From the NCBI GenBank assembly GCA_029783825.1, contig JAREIK010000713.1, forward strand, positions 1 through 64,000: a stretch of 64,000 bases of DNA, in the 5' to 3' direction. The notes under the pieces are model-generated. The model did no database searches. It saw only the letters and a program-made list of their open reading frames with translations, and was not told where the DNA came from. The first letter of the stretch is position 1, and every line of letters starts with the position of its first letter. The position numbers and the translations under genes were made by a program. Below are positions 52,323-64,000 of the stretch, piece by piece. The stretch comes from Sapria himalayana (lineage: Eukaryota; Streptophyta; Magnoliopsida; Malpighiales; Rafflesiaceae).

Positions 52323-52664
52323 CTTGTAAAAATCAGGTAATGATACATTTTTCCTTCTGATTGAATACAATTTTGTGATGTAATAAAATTAAATGACACT
52401 ACATGAGCATCATCATCATCATCCTAAGACCTAGTACAATTATAACACATCATTATAGAACCTACAGCAAGAATACTTATTTCCTCATATACTCTTTGTA
52501 GTCATGTATTTAAGACCAACCACTGTCTGCCTAGCTGTCCTAGATAAGAAATATCTTCATGCAACAGCTTTGAAAAGGGTCTAATATCCATGACTTTTAT
52601 GACCTGCAACGGCAAACAATGCATGATGATGACTAGACTAGCCCGAGCACTTATATATTCAAAC

Positions 52665-52689
52665 GTGTGTGTGTGTGTGTGTGTGTGTG
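52665..52689. repeat. (GT)n microsatellite (copy 1)
   Basis: Twelve GT units, equal in length to the copy at 62275-62299. A short stretch of TATAC-type repeat follows at 52740-52850. Confidence 0.95.
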
Positions 52690-52854
52690 AATGGGCGTGT
52701 CTGTATGACGATATATACATGACTACAAAAATATATATGCACCCACTTCTGTACATACTTGGTATATACCTATGTATATATTCAGTATATATGTACGTAT
52801 ATACCAAATATATTTATACTTAAATACTCGGTTTATGTATATATGCAGTGCATG

Positions 52855-53635
52855 CCATGCACCACATGACTCTGAAATGAAAGATTAGCACACCACAAAA
52901 GCTAGCACATGAGGTCCAGTATTGCACTACCAAAACATCCAACTCTACATGGAAAGTAGAAACCTAGTATCATTAACAAATTGTATAGGCTTTAGACTTT
53001 ACGAAAACTAATTGTCAAATAGAAAATAAAAAAAAGTTGCCCAGTGAAAATCAAAACCGTACATGCCCAGACAAACAGTATTTTTATATTCCAAAACAAA
53101 AAAACAACATGTGCCAAAACAAAATAATATAATCTTCAATGACCTTGATCTAATTCAATCACAACATGCTTTCTATCTTATAAATGTAACATGCGCTCGA
53201 AGATAAATTTTCATCATTTTTTTTTCTTCTGTGTGGCCTTGTACTTGGTTTCTTTTACAGGTTTGGTTTCATTAGGAATGAGGTACCTAGATGCATATAT
53301 TTATATTATTGAACAAGATATCAAAGTGGGGGAAACAAAAGTGATGATGTCACCATCACCACCATCATTTCAGCCAACATGTTGGAGACAACCCCAAGAC
53401 AACTGATGTTATTTTTTAAAGAACAAAAGTAAAAGTGTTTGTAGCATGCCATCAACATAAGCATTACAATACCTAGAATAGATACAAGTGAAATAAAAAA
53501 TACAAAAATTAAAATAGTGCAATAAATATAATAAATATTATATATATTCATCACCTCAAACTTCAAAGTAAAAAGAAATTAAGATACTCTAGATCATTCT
53601 CATGAAAATCTTTGCCAACAATTATGATGAGAATG
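52855..53635. other. Non-coding DNA (copy 1)
   Basis: No gene is supported. A T-rich tract followed by TTTTACAG/GTTTGG near 53260 resembles a splice acceptor, but the sequence after it encodes nothing I recognise. Confidence 0.4.
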
Positions 53636-53639
53636 GTTA

Positions 53640-53835
53640 TTGCCTAGCCCAGCATGTGCCCAACCCAGAATAGCTTGGGTCTAAACCAGGAGAGCCAGGA
53701 ATGCACTCGTTAGGGCCTGGCCATGGCACCTGGTCCACCTCACAAGGGCCCAGGCCCTAGACCCTCGACTCTTGTGGGCCATGTTCCCTGGACAGTGTGT
53801 GCATGTGGCAAGTGCTGAGTATGGTGGCCACATTA
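53640..53835. repeat. GC-rich island with GGGCC/GGCCC motifs (copy 1)
   Basis: About 200 bp of GC-rich DNA with CAAGGGCCCAGGCCCTAG, CCTGGCCATGGCACCTGG and similar short palindromes. The style resembles 23190-23570 and suggests a dispersed transposon end. No frame is convincing. Confidence 0.45.
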
Positions 53836-53839
53836 TATC

Positions 53840-54275
53840 AATATATTACACACAACATAGATGTGTTATTTGCTATATGTATATATATATAAACATAATA
53901 TAATTATTATGTATTACAATATACAAAATACATACATAATGTATATAGAATGTACATACAATGTGTATATACACTAATGTTGAATATATATATATATATA
54001 TACACACATTGTATATAGATAAAAATTATTATGTAGATACATGTCTACATAATGTAAATACAAAATATATACATACATATCTAGTATATAGAAAATTTAA
54101 AATTATGAATTAAAAAAATTAAATAACATTAAAAAAATTTTTAATTTATAATTATAATTAATATTAATAAAATCAAATATGGTAACATAATATTTCAAAA
54201 TAAAACTAAAACATAAAAAATATTACAGATCATTAAGTCATAAAATGATAAAAATTATAAGATCATTTTCAATCT
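53840..54275. other. AT-rich right end of duplicated unit (copy 1)
   Basis: Low-complexity ATACATAATGTATATA-type DNA with an (AT)n run near 53985-54001. It ends at GATCATTTTCAATCT, where copy 2 joins. Confidence 0.6.
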
Positions 54276-55783
54276 GTCTATCTATTAGTCTATTTATCTA
54301 TCTATTAGTCTATTTGTCTATTTATCTATTAGTCTATTTGTCTATCTATCTAACTATCTATCTATCTAACTATCTATCTATCTAACTATATATCTATCAA
54401 TCTGTCTATCTGTATGTCTATCTTTCATTCTGTCTATTTATTTTATATGTCTATATGTCTAATAATCCATTTATGTAATAATCTATGAATATATCATTCT
54501 ATTAGTATATATGTCTATATGTCTATATGCCTATCAATCTATCTATTTATATGTCTATCTATCTATCTATCTATCTGTCTGTCTGTCTACCAGTCTATCT
54601 ATCAAATGTCTATCTATGTATATTAATATCTACTACATATCTATTTGTCTATTTGATTATCTATCTATTTTTCTTTTTTTATATCTATCTATTTATCTTT
54701 ATCAGTTTAACTAACTATTTCTCAATCTATATATATATTTATATATCCATCTATCTTTATATTTATATTTCTATTTGAATATATTTCTATATATATACCT
54801 ATCTATATGTATGTCTTTATGTTAGTCTATCTGTATATCTGTCTAACTATCAAACTATTTGTCTTTTTAAGTGTCTGTATGTCTATCTATCTATCTATCA
54901 ATTTATATAACTATCTATCTATATGTCTATTTGTGAGTCTATGTGTTTATATGTCTATCTTATTATCTATCTAATTATCTATCTAATTATCTATCAATCT
55001 ATATATCTAACTATCTACCTATCTATTTGTCTATCTATCTAATTGTCTATCTATGAATCTTTCTGTAGACCTATCTATAAATTTTAGAATATATCTATGT
55101 ATCTTTCTATATGTCTCTATCAATCTATCCATTTATCGATCTATTTGTCTATCTATCTAGCTATCTAATTGACTAAATATCTATAAGTTAAATGCTTATT
55201 TATATGTTTGTCTCTATGTCTATATGTTTATCTGTATAACTATTTATCTATCTATCTATCTAACTCTCTATTTTTCTATCTATCTATCTGTTTGTCTATC
55301 TATCTATCTATATACCTATCTATGTGTCTATCTATCTATGTCTATTTGTCTATATGTCTATCTATTTATCTATCTTTCTGTCATTATATATATCAATTGA
55401 TCTATCTATCTATATATATATCAATCTATTTGTTTACCTATTTGTCAATCTATCTATTTATCTATGTATCTTTATTTTTGTATACCTGTCTATTTATCTA
55501 TTTGTTTATCTATCTATCTATCTATATGTCTATCTATCTATTTATTTGTCTATCTATTTATTTGTCTATCTATCTAACTATCTATGTAACTATCTATCTG
55601 TTTAACTATCTATCTATTTATCTGTCTATCTTCTTATATGTCAATCTCTCATTCTATATATATGTCTATTTATTTATCTATCTATCTTTTCTATCTCTAT
55701 AGTTGTTTATTTATCTATTTATCTATCTATTTATCTATCTATTTATCTATCTATTTATCTTTCTCTCACTATCTATTTCTCTT

Positions 55784-55839
<56 letters not shown>

Positions 55840-55882
55840 ATTTGTATATATTTCTATATATCTACCTATCTATCTGTATGTA
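54276..55882. repeat. TCTA array (copy 2)
   Basis: Copy of 44647-46273. It runs from the duplication junction to the CACTA terminus at 55883. Its open frames are the same YLSI artefacts. Confidence 0.95.
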
Positions 55883-56289
55883 CACTACAAAAACAATCAC
55901 AAATAGCTAGGGAAAATTGCCTAGCCAAATGAGGGTTTTTCGTCGTTAAACGGGATATAGTGACGGATTAACGATAGAAGCTTTCCCAATCTTAACTATT
56001 TGTCGCTAAAAATTAGCAAGGGAAAGAGATCCTAACTAAAATTTTAGCGACGATAATATCCCTAGCTAAAATATTAATTTCCCTAGCTAAATTAGCAAGG
56101 GAAATTTCCCTAGATAAATGGGGCTTTTCAGTCGCTAAAGTTATATAATGACGGAAACTTTCCCATTCTAAAGTGCTCATCACTAAAAATTAGCCATGGA
56201 AATAGCTCCTAGCTAATGTTTTAGCGATGGAAATATCCCTAGCTAAAATAATAATTTCTCTATCTAAATTAGCAAGGGAATTTTATTTT
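55883..56289 (+). mobile_element. CACTA 5' terminus and subterminal repeats (copy 2, first)
   Basis: Duplicate of 46274-46680, starting CACTACAAAAACA. Confidence 0.85.
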
Positions 56290-56298
56290 TTTATTTTT

Positions 56299-56654
56299 CA
56301 AAATATTTATATTTTTATATTAAATTGAATTAAAACTGAAACTATACATAATAATTTATGATTAACAAAAAATAAAATCTTTTAATTAATTTTTCTAATT
56401 CAATAATTTACATAATTCAAACAAAAACATAACAACATTGTATTTCATTTTATTCATCAATGTATCTACCTACAATGCATAATATATAATCTATCCATCC
56501 AGTGATGTTGATTTCTTTTTCTCTGCTCATCTGATCACCATCTTTATACTGCGAGAAAGCTGTCTAAGTTGTGATTCTTCATGTCTAGTGAAAAATCCCT
56601 TCACTTATACAATCTTCATATGGGGAATAATGTGGTACCATATCTGTACAAAAT
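56299..56654 (+). repeat. Internal block R1 (copy 2)
   Basis: Duplicate of 46690-47045, carrying the C at 56539 where copy 1 has T at 46930. Confidence 0.75.
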
Positions 56655-56703
56655 TTAAAGCAGCCAATAAAATCAAAATAAATAAACAAATAAAGTTATG
56701 TTT

Positions 56704-57634
56704 AGATAAATATATAATACTGTAGTATATATGTACATATATACTATAGTCTATATGTACATATATACTAGCATTTCACACGTTACATATATTTCTGTAG
56801 TATATCTACATATATACTATAGTATTATATATACATATATACCGAGTACATATATAATCGGTATATACATACATTTAATATTATAGTATTATATTTACAT
56901 ATAAAACTACAGTATTATATGTACATATACTATAGTATATACGTACGTATATACTGAGTATATACGTACGTATATACCAAGTATACATATGTATATACCG
57001 AGTATATATATACACGTATATATAGAGTATATAGTCCTTATATAAAGAGTAAATAGTACGTATATACCAATTATATAATACGTATATACCGAGTATATAC
57101 ATATATACCAAGTATATACGTACGTATATACCTAGTATATATGAACATATATACTGAATATATATGTACATATATATTGAGAATATATGCACGTATATAC
57201 TGAGTTTATATGCACATATATACTAAGTATAAATGTACGTATATACTGAGTATATATGTGCATATAATACTACAATATTATCTATACATATACTACAGTA
57301 TATACGTAAGTATATACTATATTATATACTACGTATATACCGAGTATATACGTGCGTATATACCGAGTTATAAGCACGTATATACCAAGTTTATATGCAC
57401 GTATATACCAAGTATATATGCACATATATGCTGAGTATATATGCAGGTATATACTGAGTTTATATGCACCTATATACTTAATATATATGTATGTATATAC
57501 TGAGTATATATGTATATATAATACTGTAGTATATATGTACTCGGTATATACGTACGTATATACTAAGTATATATGCACTATATACCGTAGTATATATGTA
57601 CTTATATACTTTAGTATTATATGTATATATATAT
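56704..57634. repeat. Palindromic TATACGTACGTATATA minisatellite (copy 2)
   Basis: Duplicate of 47095-48025 with no difference noticed by eye, although such arrays normally change quickly. Confidence 0.9.
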
Positions 57635-57646
57635 AATCACATAGTC

Positions 57647-58042
57647 TCACATGACACGAAACTGTGACAAATTAGTATTATCTAATTTATACTTCACAAA
57701 GATGGCACAAAACTTCACTATCAACATAAATAAGAAATACGAAGATTTTTTAAATTTTGGAAAATATCTCTGAAAACACTTAGAGAAAACCCTAGAAGAC
57801 GAGCCATGAGCCAGGCTTGGAGCATCAAAGTTAACATCTTGCCTCCTCACAATCTGAACTCTTTCCCGGTCGCAAGGCTTATAAGTGGGTTGCTCTTCCA
57901 AACCATGACTAAGCTGACAAGCTAATAAAAGTACTAGCAGATGAAATAGAGATTGATCGTCTGTATCAGTAACCCTGAACAAATCAATAAGAAACTTGAA
58001 CAAAAAAAATGGAGCACTCAACCATGCTAATGAGCAACACAA
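57647..58042 (-). CDS. Unrecognised 131-codon frame (copy 2)
   Basis: The translation is identical to the frame at 48038-48433. Its intactness in both copies reflects the recency of the duplication and is not evidence of selection. Confidence 0.3.
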   Translation of the reverse strand: MCCSLAWLSAPFFLFKFLIDLFRVTDTDDQSLFHLLVLLLACQLSHGLEEQPTYKPCDRERVQIVRRQDVNFDAPSLAHGSSSRVFSKCFQRYFPKFKKSSYFLFMLIVKFCAIFVKYKLDNTNLSQFRVM

Positions 58043-58169
58043 AATGATGAAAAAATTATTTGAATAATAATTTTGAATAACTACAATCTAAGCAACCCTT
58101 ATCTTACATAGTTAAAACAAAAATATAACAATATTTTATTACATCTTATTCATCAATTTATCTACCAAC

Positions 58170-58574
58170 CACCACAAGAAAAATCCCATATAGCTAGGGA
58201 CAATTCCCTAGATATATGGGAAATTTCCGTCGCTAAATGGTAAATAGCGATGGAATACCAATGGATCGTGTCCCTTTCTAAAGTGCTTCTTGCTAAATTT
58301 TAGCTACGGAATTTTCCATAGCTTAAAAATTAGCGACGAAAAATTCCCTTGATAAAAAAGAAAAATTCGTTGCTAAAATAGCAATATAAACGAAATATTC
58401 CATCGCTAAACATAAATAACGATGCTTGAATCCCTAGCTAAAGTCCCTAGCATTAGAAAAATTATTCCGTCGCTAATTTTAATATTTCTCTAGCAAAATA
58501 GCTAGGGAAATTTCATTCTCTAAATTAGAAAGGGATTTTCCCTCGCTAATTTAGCTAGAAATTTTCACTAGATA
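58170..58574 (+). mobile_element. CACTA 5' terminus and subterminal repeats (copy 2, second)
   Basis: Duplicate of 48561-48965, starting CACCACAAGAAAAATC. Confidence 0.82.
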
Positions 58575-58598
58575 TTTTAATTTCAAAATAATTACAGA

Positions 58599-58984
58599 AT
58601 TTAAAAAAATTAAAAATTTTTTAATTAAATAATTTATTATTTTTAAATCATATTGAATAAAAATTGAAACTATAAATAATTTATAATAAACAAAAAATAA
58701 AATCATTTAATATCTTATTCAAATTCAATATTTTACATAATTGAAACAAAAAATTAACAAACTTTTATTTTTATTCATCAATGTATCTACCGATATTGCA
58801 TGAAGTATAATATATCCATACATTGATGTTGTTTTCTCTCCCTCTGCTCCTCCGATCATCATTTTTCTACTGCGACAAAGTTGTCCGAGTCACGGCACGT
58901 AATCGTTTAGTGAAAAATCCCATCACTTATAGAAGATTTGTATGATGAACAATGCGGTATCATATCTGTAAGAAAATTAAACCA
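58599..58984 (+). repeat. Internal block R2 (copy 2)
   Basis: Duplicate of 48990-49375. Confidence 0.75.
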
Positions 58985-59204
58985 CTCTGTCATATGTTTT
59001 GATACATATATAATCATGCATTATATATCTAAATATATACTAGCAATTCACTCGTACATATATTACAACATTATATATACATATAAACAACAGTATTAAG
59101 TGTACATATAAACTGAGCACAAATATACTCAGAAAATATATACATAAAATACTGCAATATTATATGTACATATATGCTGACTTTATTCGTATGTATGTAC
59201 CTCA

Positions 59205-59291
59205 TTTGGTGCTGTTGCTGCTGCTCCCGTTGCCGCTCCTACCCCTGCTGCCATTGCTGTTGTTGCTGCCACTCCTACGACTACTGCCATT
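59205..59291. repeat. GC-rich triplet island 1 (copy 2)
   Basis: Duplicate of 49596-49682. Confidence 0.8.
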
Positions 59292-59405
59292 ATAGTATTA
59301 TGCATACATAAATACCGAGTACATATATATTCAGTATATATGTACATAAAATAATGCAGAATTATATGTACATATATACTGACTATATACATACGTATAT
59401 ACCAC

Positions 59406-59667
59406 ATTTGTTGCCGTTCATGCTACTCCCACTATCGCTGCAACCCCTGTCACTGCTGCCACTGTCGTTGTGGTTGCTGCCGGTGCTTCCATAGCTGCCT
59501 GTGCAGCCGCCACTGTGGTTGCTGCCGGTGCTGCCTCCACTACCACCGTTACCGTTGCTGCCACTATAGCCAGTGCTGCCGCCGATGCTGAAGCCACCAC
59601 TAATGCTGCCACTGCCTCGCCTGCCTCTGCTTTTGCCGCCACTAATGCGGCTATCACTACTGATAAT
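59406..59667. repeat. GC-rich triplet island 2 (copy 2)
   Basis: Duplicate of 49797-50058 with two C-to-T differences (59427 and 59516). Two of the three substitutions seen between the copies fall in this GC-rich island, both as C-to-T on the plus strand. Confidence 0.85.
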
Positions 59668-59803
59668 AGGCTTTTACATACCTATAATAGGCTAAAACTC
59701 AACCTAAAAAATCTGGAGAAACACAAACATATTCACAGATATATAAAAATAGTTAATATAGACTTGAAAAACACAAATTAAAATTGATTGTTATATAGTT
59801 TAA

Positions 59804-60183
59804 ACAAAAATGTAATTAAATAATTTAATATTTTTATATTACATTTTATAAAATAGAAACTATAAATGAAACTTTTAAATTAAACAAAAAAAATTCATTT
59901 AATAACTTATTCTAATACAATATTTTAAATAACTAAAACAAAAAAATATAAAAAAAATTTGTTACATCTTATTAATCAATGTACCCATCGACTGTGCATA
60001 AAGTATAATCAATCCATGCATTGACATTTATTTCTCTCCCTCTGCTCCTTCGATCACCAACTTTTTGCCATGGAAAAGCTATCCAAGTCACAGTTCGTCA
60101 TGTCTATTGAAAAATCCCTTCACTTATACGAGCTTCGTTTGGGAAACAATGTGGTACCATATTTGTAAGAAATTTAAACCACT
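59804..60183 (+). repeat. Internal block R3 (copy 2)
   Basis: Duplicate of 50195-50575, one A shorter in an A-run near 59850. Confidence 0.75.
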
Positions 60184-60419
60184 CAATTAAATCAAAATAA
60201 ATAAAAAAAATTATGTTTTGATAAAGATATATTACTGCAGTAAATATGTACATATATACTAGCATTTCACTCGTACATATATTACTATAGTATATGTACA
60301 TATAAACTACAGTAATATACGTACATATATACTGAGTACATATATACTTAGTATATACGTACATAAAATACTGCAGTTTTATACGTACGTATATTGACTA
60401 TATACGTATGTATATATCG

Positions 60420-60688
60420 CATTTGTTGTCGTTGTTGCTCCTCCCATCGTCGCTACTGCTACTGCTACCCCTGCCACTACCGCCACAACTACTGATGCTG
60501 ATGGTGCTGCCTGTGCTACCACTTCTACTGCCACTGTAGATGGTGTTGCCGTAGTTGTCGCCTCTACCACTCTACTAGAGTGGCCGGTGCTGCAGGTGCT
60601 GCCGCCACTGCCGTTGCTGCCTGCTACCGCCGCTACCGGTGCTGCCACCACTGCCATTGCTGCCGGTGCCTCCACTGCCGCTGCTTAC
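60420..60688. repeat. GC-rich triplet island 3 (copy 2)
   Basis: Duplicate of 50812-51080. Confidence 0.85.
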
Positions 60689-61600
60689 AAAATAAAATCC
60701 AACATTATTCATATTTTTATATAAAATTATATGCAAGATATAATGAACCTTACTTTATATATCACATTTAAGGAAAATCTTCCGATGTAGGCTCTATAAA
60801 AACTACACTGGAATTTTAAAAATAAAGAATAAAATTAATGTTAAGAATAAAACTTAATTTTTTGAGTGGACTCGTATAAACAAGACAGCTAGAAAATTAG
60901 GAGATAAAATTATTAATATTCAACATTTTTCATATTGATTATTTTTTGACCATCAATTTATCCTTAAGTATTAGGTCTCATCTCACTAGGCAATAAATCT
61001 CAAAAATAACATCATTAAAACACACATAAAAAATTCAAGTTTAACAAAAACTATAATAATTCAAAATAAAAGTTATTACGTGATATTTTATTCTTGGCCT
61101 AGAATAATAATTTTCATCATAGTTTGTATACAAAACCACGCAAAGCCATGATTATTAAATATGAAACAAAACATAAACTTCACCTCACTAAATCTAATAA
61201 AAATTTCAAAATAAAATATATTTGTGCAAAAAGAATACAAAAATAACTAATCTTTATTAAAATATATAAGGACCTACAATATAAGTATGATGATAATGAC
61301 CATACTTAGCACATGAGGTTCCTAATTTACACGGGATCTAAGAGAGTTTGATATCTCGAACTCAAGGCCTATTATCTTTGGAGAAAGATATTTACTATCA
61401 CACCAAGTCACAACTTGTAATATTAGGACAAATGATATTTACTTGTATTGTAACTAAAATATAAAAGAAATCCAAGCCTATAAATAAAAAATAAAAGACT
61501 ATGAACAGCTCATACATGTTAGTGATTCCATAGAATGAAAATCAATTGAATCTGCTATAGACTTCCATGCAGATCCGGGCACGACTATGGCTCTTTCAAA
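60689..61600. other. AT-rich non-coding DNA (copy 2)
   Basis: Duplicate of 51081-51990. No gene seen. Confidence 0.45.
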
Positions 61601-61781
61601 CTTGAGCTTCAATATTTGCTGCTGCTACTGTTGCCTTCGTTGCTACTACTACTACTGCTGCTGCTCCTACTGCCACCATTGCTACTGCTACTCCTGCTAC
61701 TACTACGGCCACTGCTACTATTGGTGCTACTACCGTCGTTGCTGCTACTACTGCTGCTACTCTAGCTGCTACCGTTGCTGC
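61601..61781. repeat. GC-rich triplet island 4 (copy 2)
   Basis: Duplicate of 51993-52173. Confidence 0.85.
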
Positions 61782-61838
61782 TGCTACTGATAATAAAAGT
61801 GGGGTAAGCGATGATGCTCAACTGATGAACTTTCTTAC

Positions 61839-61930
61839 CAACCACTCGTTTTGAGATTGAATGAGTTTTTGACGAGGTGGCGAGCTACTTCTCCCCAAAC
61901 AGGACCTGATATTCCTCTTGGCACACGCGG
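61839..61930 (-). pseudogene. Possible captured exon, unrecognised (copy 2)
   Basis: Duplicate of 52231-52322 with the same acceptor- and donor-like borders. Confidence 0.3.
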
Positions 61931-62274
61931 CTTGTAAAAATCAGGTAATGATACATTTTTCCTTCTGATTGAATACAATTTTGTGATGTAATAAAATTAA
62001 ATGACACTACATGAGCATCATCATCATCATCCTAAGACCTAGTACAATTATAACACATCATTATAGAACCTACAGCAAGAATACTTATTTCCTCATATAT
62101 ACTCTTTGTAGTCATGTATTTAAGACCAACCACTGTCTGCCTAGCTGTCCTAGATAAGAAATATCTTCATGCAACAGCTTTGAAAAGGGTCTAATATCCA
62201 TGACTTTTATGACCTGCAACGGCAAACAATGCATGATGATGACTAGACTAGCCCGAGCACTTATATATTCAAAC

Positions 62275-62299
62275 GTGTGTGTGTGTGTGTGTGTGTGTG
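62275..62299. repeat. (GT)n microsatellite (copy 2)
   Basis: Same length as the copy-1 tract at 52665-52689. Confidence 0.95.
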
Positions 62300-62464
62300 A
62301 ATGGGCGTGTCTGTATGACGATATATACATGACTACAAAAATATATATGCACCCACTTCTGTACATACTTGGTATATACCTATGTATATATTCAGTATAT
62401 ATGTACGTATATACCAAATATATTTATACTTAAATACTCGGTTTATGTATATATGCAGTGCATG

Positions 62465-63245
62465 CCATGCACCACATGACTCTGAAATGAAAGATTAGCA
62501 CACCACAAAAGCTAGCACATGAGGTCCAGTATTGCACTACCAAAACATCCAACTCTACATGGAAAGTAGAAACCTAGTATCATTAACAAATTGTATAGGC
62601 TTTAGACTTTACGAAAACTAATTGTCAAATAGAAAATAAAAAAAAGTTGCCCAGTGAAAATCAAAACCGTACATGCCCAGACAAACAGTATTTTTATATT
62701 CCAAAACAAAAAAACAACATGTGCCAAAACAAAATAATATAATCTTCAATGACCTTGATCTAATTCAATCACAACATGCTTTCTATCTTATAAATGTAAC
62801 ATGCGCTCGAAGATAAATTTTCATCATTTTTTTTTCTTCTGTGTGGCCTTGTACTTGGTTTCTTTTACAGGTTTGGTTTCATTAGGAATGAGGTACCTAG
62901 ATGCATATATTTATATTATTGAACAAGATATCAAAGTGGGGGAAACAAAAGTGATGATGTCACCATCACCACCATCATTTCAGCCAACATGTTGGAGACA
63001 ACCCCAAGACAACTGATGTTATTTTTTAAAGAACAAAAGTAAAAGTGTTTGTAGCATGCCATCAACATAAGCATTACAATACCTAGAATAGATACAAGTG
63101 AAATAAAAAATACAAAAATTAAAATAGTGCAATAAATATAATAAATATTATATATATTCATCACCTCAAACTTCAAAGTAAAAAGAAATTAAGATACTCT
63201 AGATCATTCTCATGAAAATCTTTGCCAACAATTATGATGAGAATG
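62465..63245. other. Non-coding DNA (copy 2)
   Basis: Duplicate of 52855-53635. No gene supported. Confidence 0.4.
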
Positions 63246-63249
63246 GTTA

Positions 63250-63445
63250 TTGCCTAGCCCAGCATGTGCCCAACCCAGAATAGCTTGGGTCTAAACCAGG
63301 AGAGCCAGGAATGCACTCGTTAGGGCCTGGCCATGGCACCTGGTCCACCTCACAAGGGCCCAGGCCCTAGACCCTCGACTCTTGTGGGCCATGTTCCCTG
63401 GACAGTGTGTGCATGTGGCAAGTGCTGAGTATGGTGGCCACATTA
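63250..63445. repeat. GC-rich island with GGGCC/GGCCC motifs (copy 2)
   Basis: Duplicate of 53640-53835. Confidence 0.45.
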
Positions 63446-63885
63446 TATCAATATATTACACACAACATAGATGTGTTATTTGCTATATGTATATATATAT
63501 AAACATAATATAATTATTATGTATTACAATATACAAAATACATACATAATGTATATAGAATGTACATACAATGTGTATATACACTAATGTTGAATATATA
63601 TATATATATATACACACATTGTATATAGATAAAAATTATTATGTAGATACATGTCTACATAATGTAAATACAAAATATATACATACATATCTAGTATATA
63701 GAAAATTTAAAATTATGAATTAAAAAAATTAAATAACATTAAAAAAATTTTTAATTTATAATTATAATTAATATTAATAAAATCAAATATGGTAACATAA
63801 TATTTCAAAATAAAACTAAAACATAAAAAATATTACAGATCATTAAGTCATAAAATGATAAAAATTATAAGATCATTTTCAATCT

Positions 63886-64000
63886 AACTGTTATGATCTG
63901 TACAACTTTAGATTTTATCATATACATTATCATATGTATTTTGTTGTAATGTAATTATTTGATTTTGAAGACTCATCTATGTATTATCTTGATATTTCTA
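63886..64000. other. Unique DNA right of the tandem duplication
   Basis: From AACTGTTATGATCTG onward the sequence is not shared with copy 1, which fixes the right edge of the duplication. No gene seen. Confidence 0.6.

Larger units (their letters stand above)
44647..54275 (+). repeat. Tandem duplication, copy 1 (~9.63 kb)
   Basis: This unit is followed head-to-tail by a near-identical copy at 54276-63885. Offsets fall from 9629 at the left to 9608-9610 at the right, through a few repeat-length changes. The right end is clear: ...GATCATTTTCAATCT is followed by TCTA array in copy 1 but by unique AACTGTTATG in copy 2. The left end lies in the TCTA array and is accurate only to a few tens of bases. 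Confidence 0.93.
54276..63885 (+). repeat. Tandem duplication, copy 2 (~9.61 kb)
   Basis: Near-identical to 44647-54275. Differences noticed: T46930/C56539, C49818/T59427, C49907/T59516, an (AT)n tract shorter by 18 bp in copy 2 (near 55795-55838), a TA tract shorter by 2 bp near 54729, one A fewer near 59850 and 2 bp more near 62098. It joins unique DNA at 63886. Confidence 0.93.

Overview
The window looks like heterochromatin-like intergenic DNA from an angiosperm nuclear genome. It is very AT-rich and contains relics of intron-bearing plant genes, a Ty1-copia remnant and many CACTA (En/Spm)-type transposon termini. The species cannot be fixed from the sequence. I found no intact, clearly functional protein-coding gene and no convincing tRNA, rRNA or CRISPR. 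Most long open frames are artefacts of tetranucleotide repeats: the TCTA strand has no stops and reads as an endless Tyr-Leu-Ser-Ile polymer.

Layout. 1-4378: AT-rich DNA with two CACTA 3' termini (ending at 2648 and 4378) separated by a degenerate TATAACTATA-type array. 4379-~6030: decayed copia RNase H region and its 3' LTR. ~6030-18335: a 12.3 kb degenerate GATA/TATC array. 18345-24200: CACTA subterminal DNA, a broken minus-strand frame, AT-rich DNA and a GC-richer island. 24404-25375: a minus-strand ARM-repeat (ARIA-like) pseudogene. 27850-37150: a large imperfect inverted repeat whose ~1.3 kb arms enclose two more GATA arrays and a CACTA terminus. 37470-40410: an ER HSP90 (GRP94/SHEPHERD-type) pseudogene. 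41781-43318: fragments of an alcohol-dehydrogenase-like gene, an unrecognised frame and two exons resembling the KIAA0930-homolog family. 43615-46273: a TCTA array ending exactly at a CACTA 5' terminus.

44647-63885: a head-to-tail tandem duplication of a ~9.6 kb unit. By eye the copies differ by about three substitutions and four small repeat-length changes. Each unit holds TCTA array, two CACTA 5' ends, three diverged copies of an internal ~370 bp block, palindromic TATACGTACGTATATA minisatellites, four GC-rich GCT/GCC/ACT triplet islands and a 131-codon minus-strand frame. The duplication is either very recent or an assembly duplication.

The genes do not form a working pathway. They are unrelated broken fragments among transposons. 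The main interest is structural: about 23 kb (36%) is GATA-type array, and the arrays repeatedly abut CACTA-family ends.
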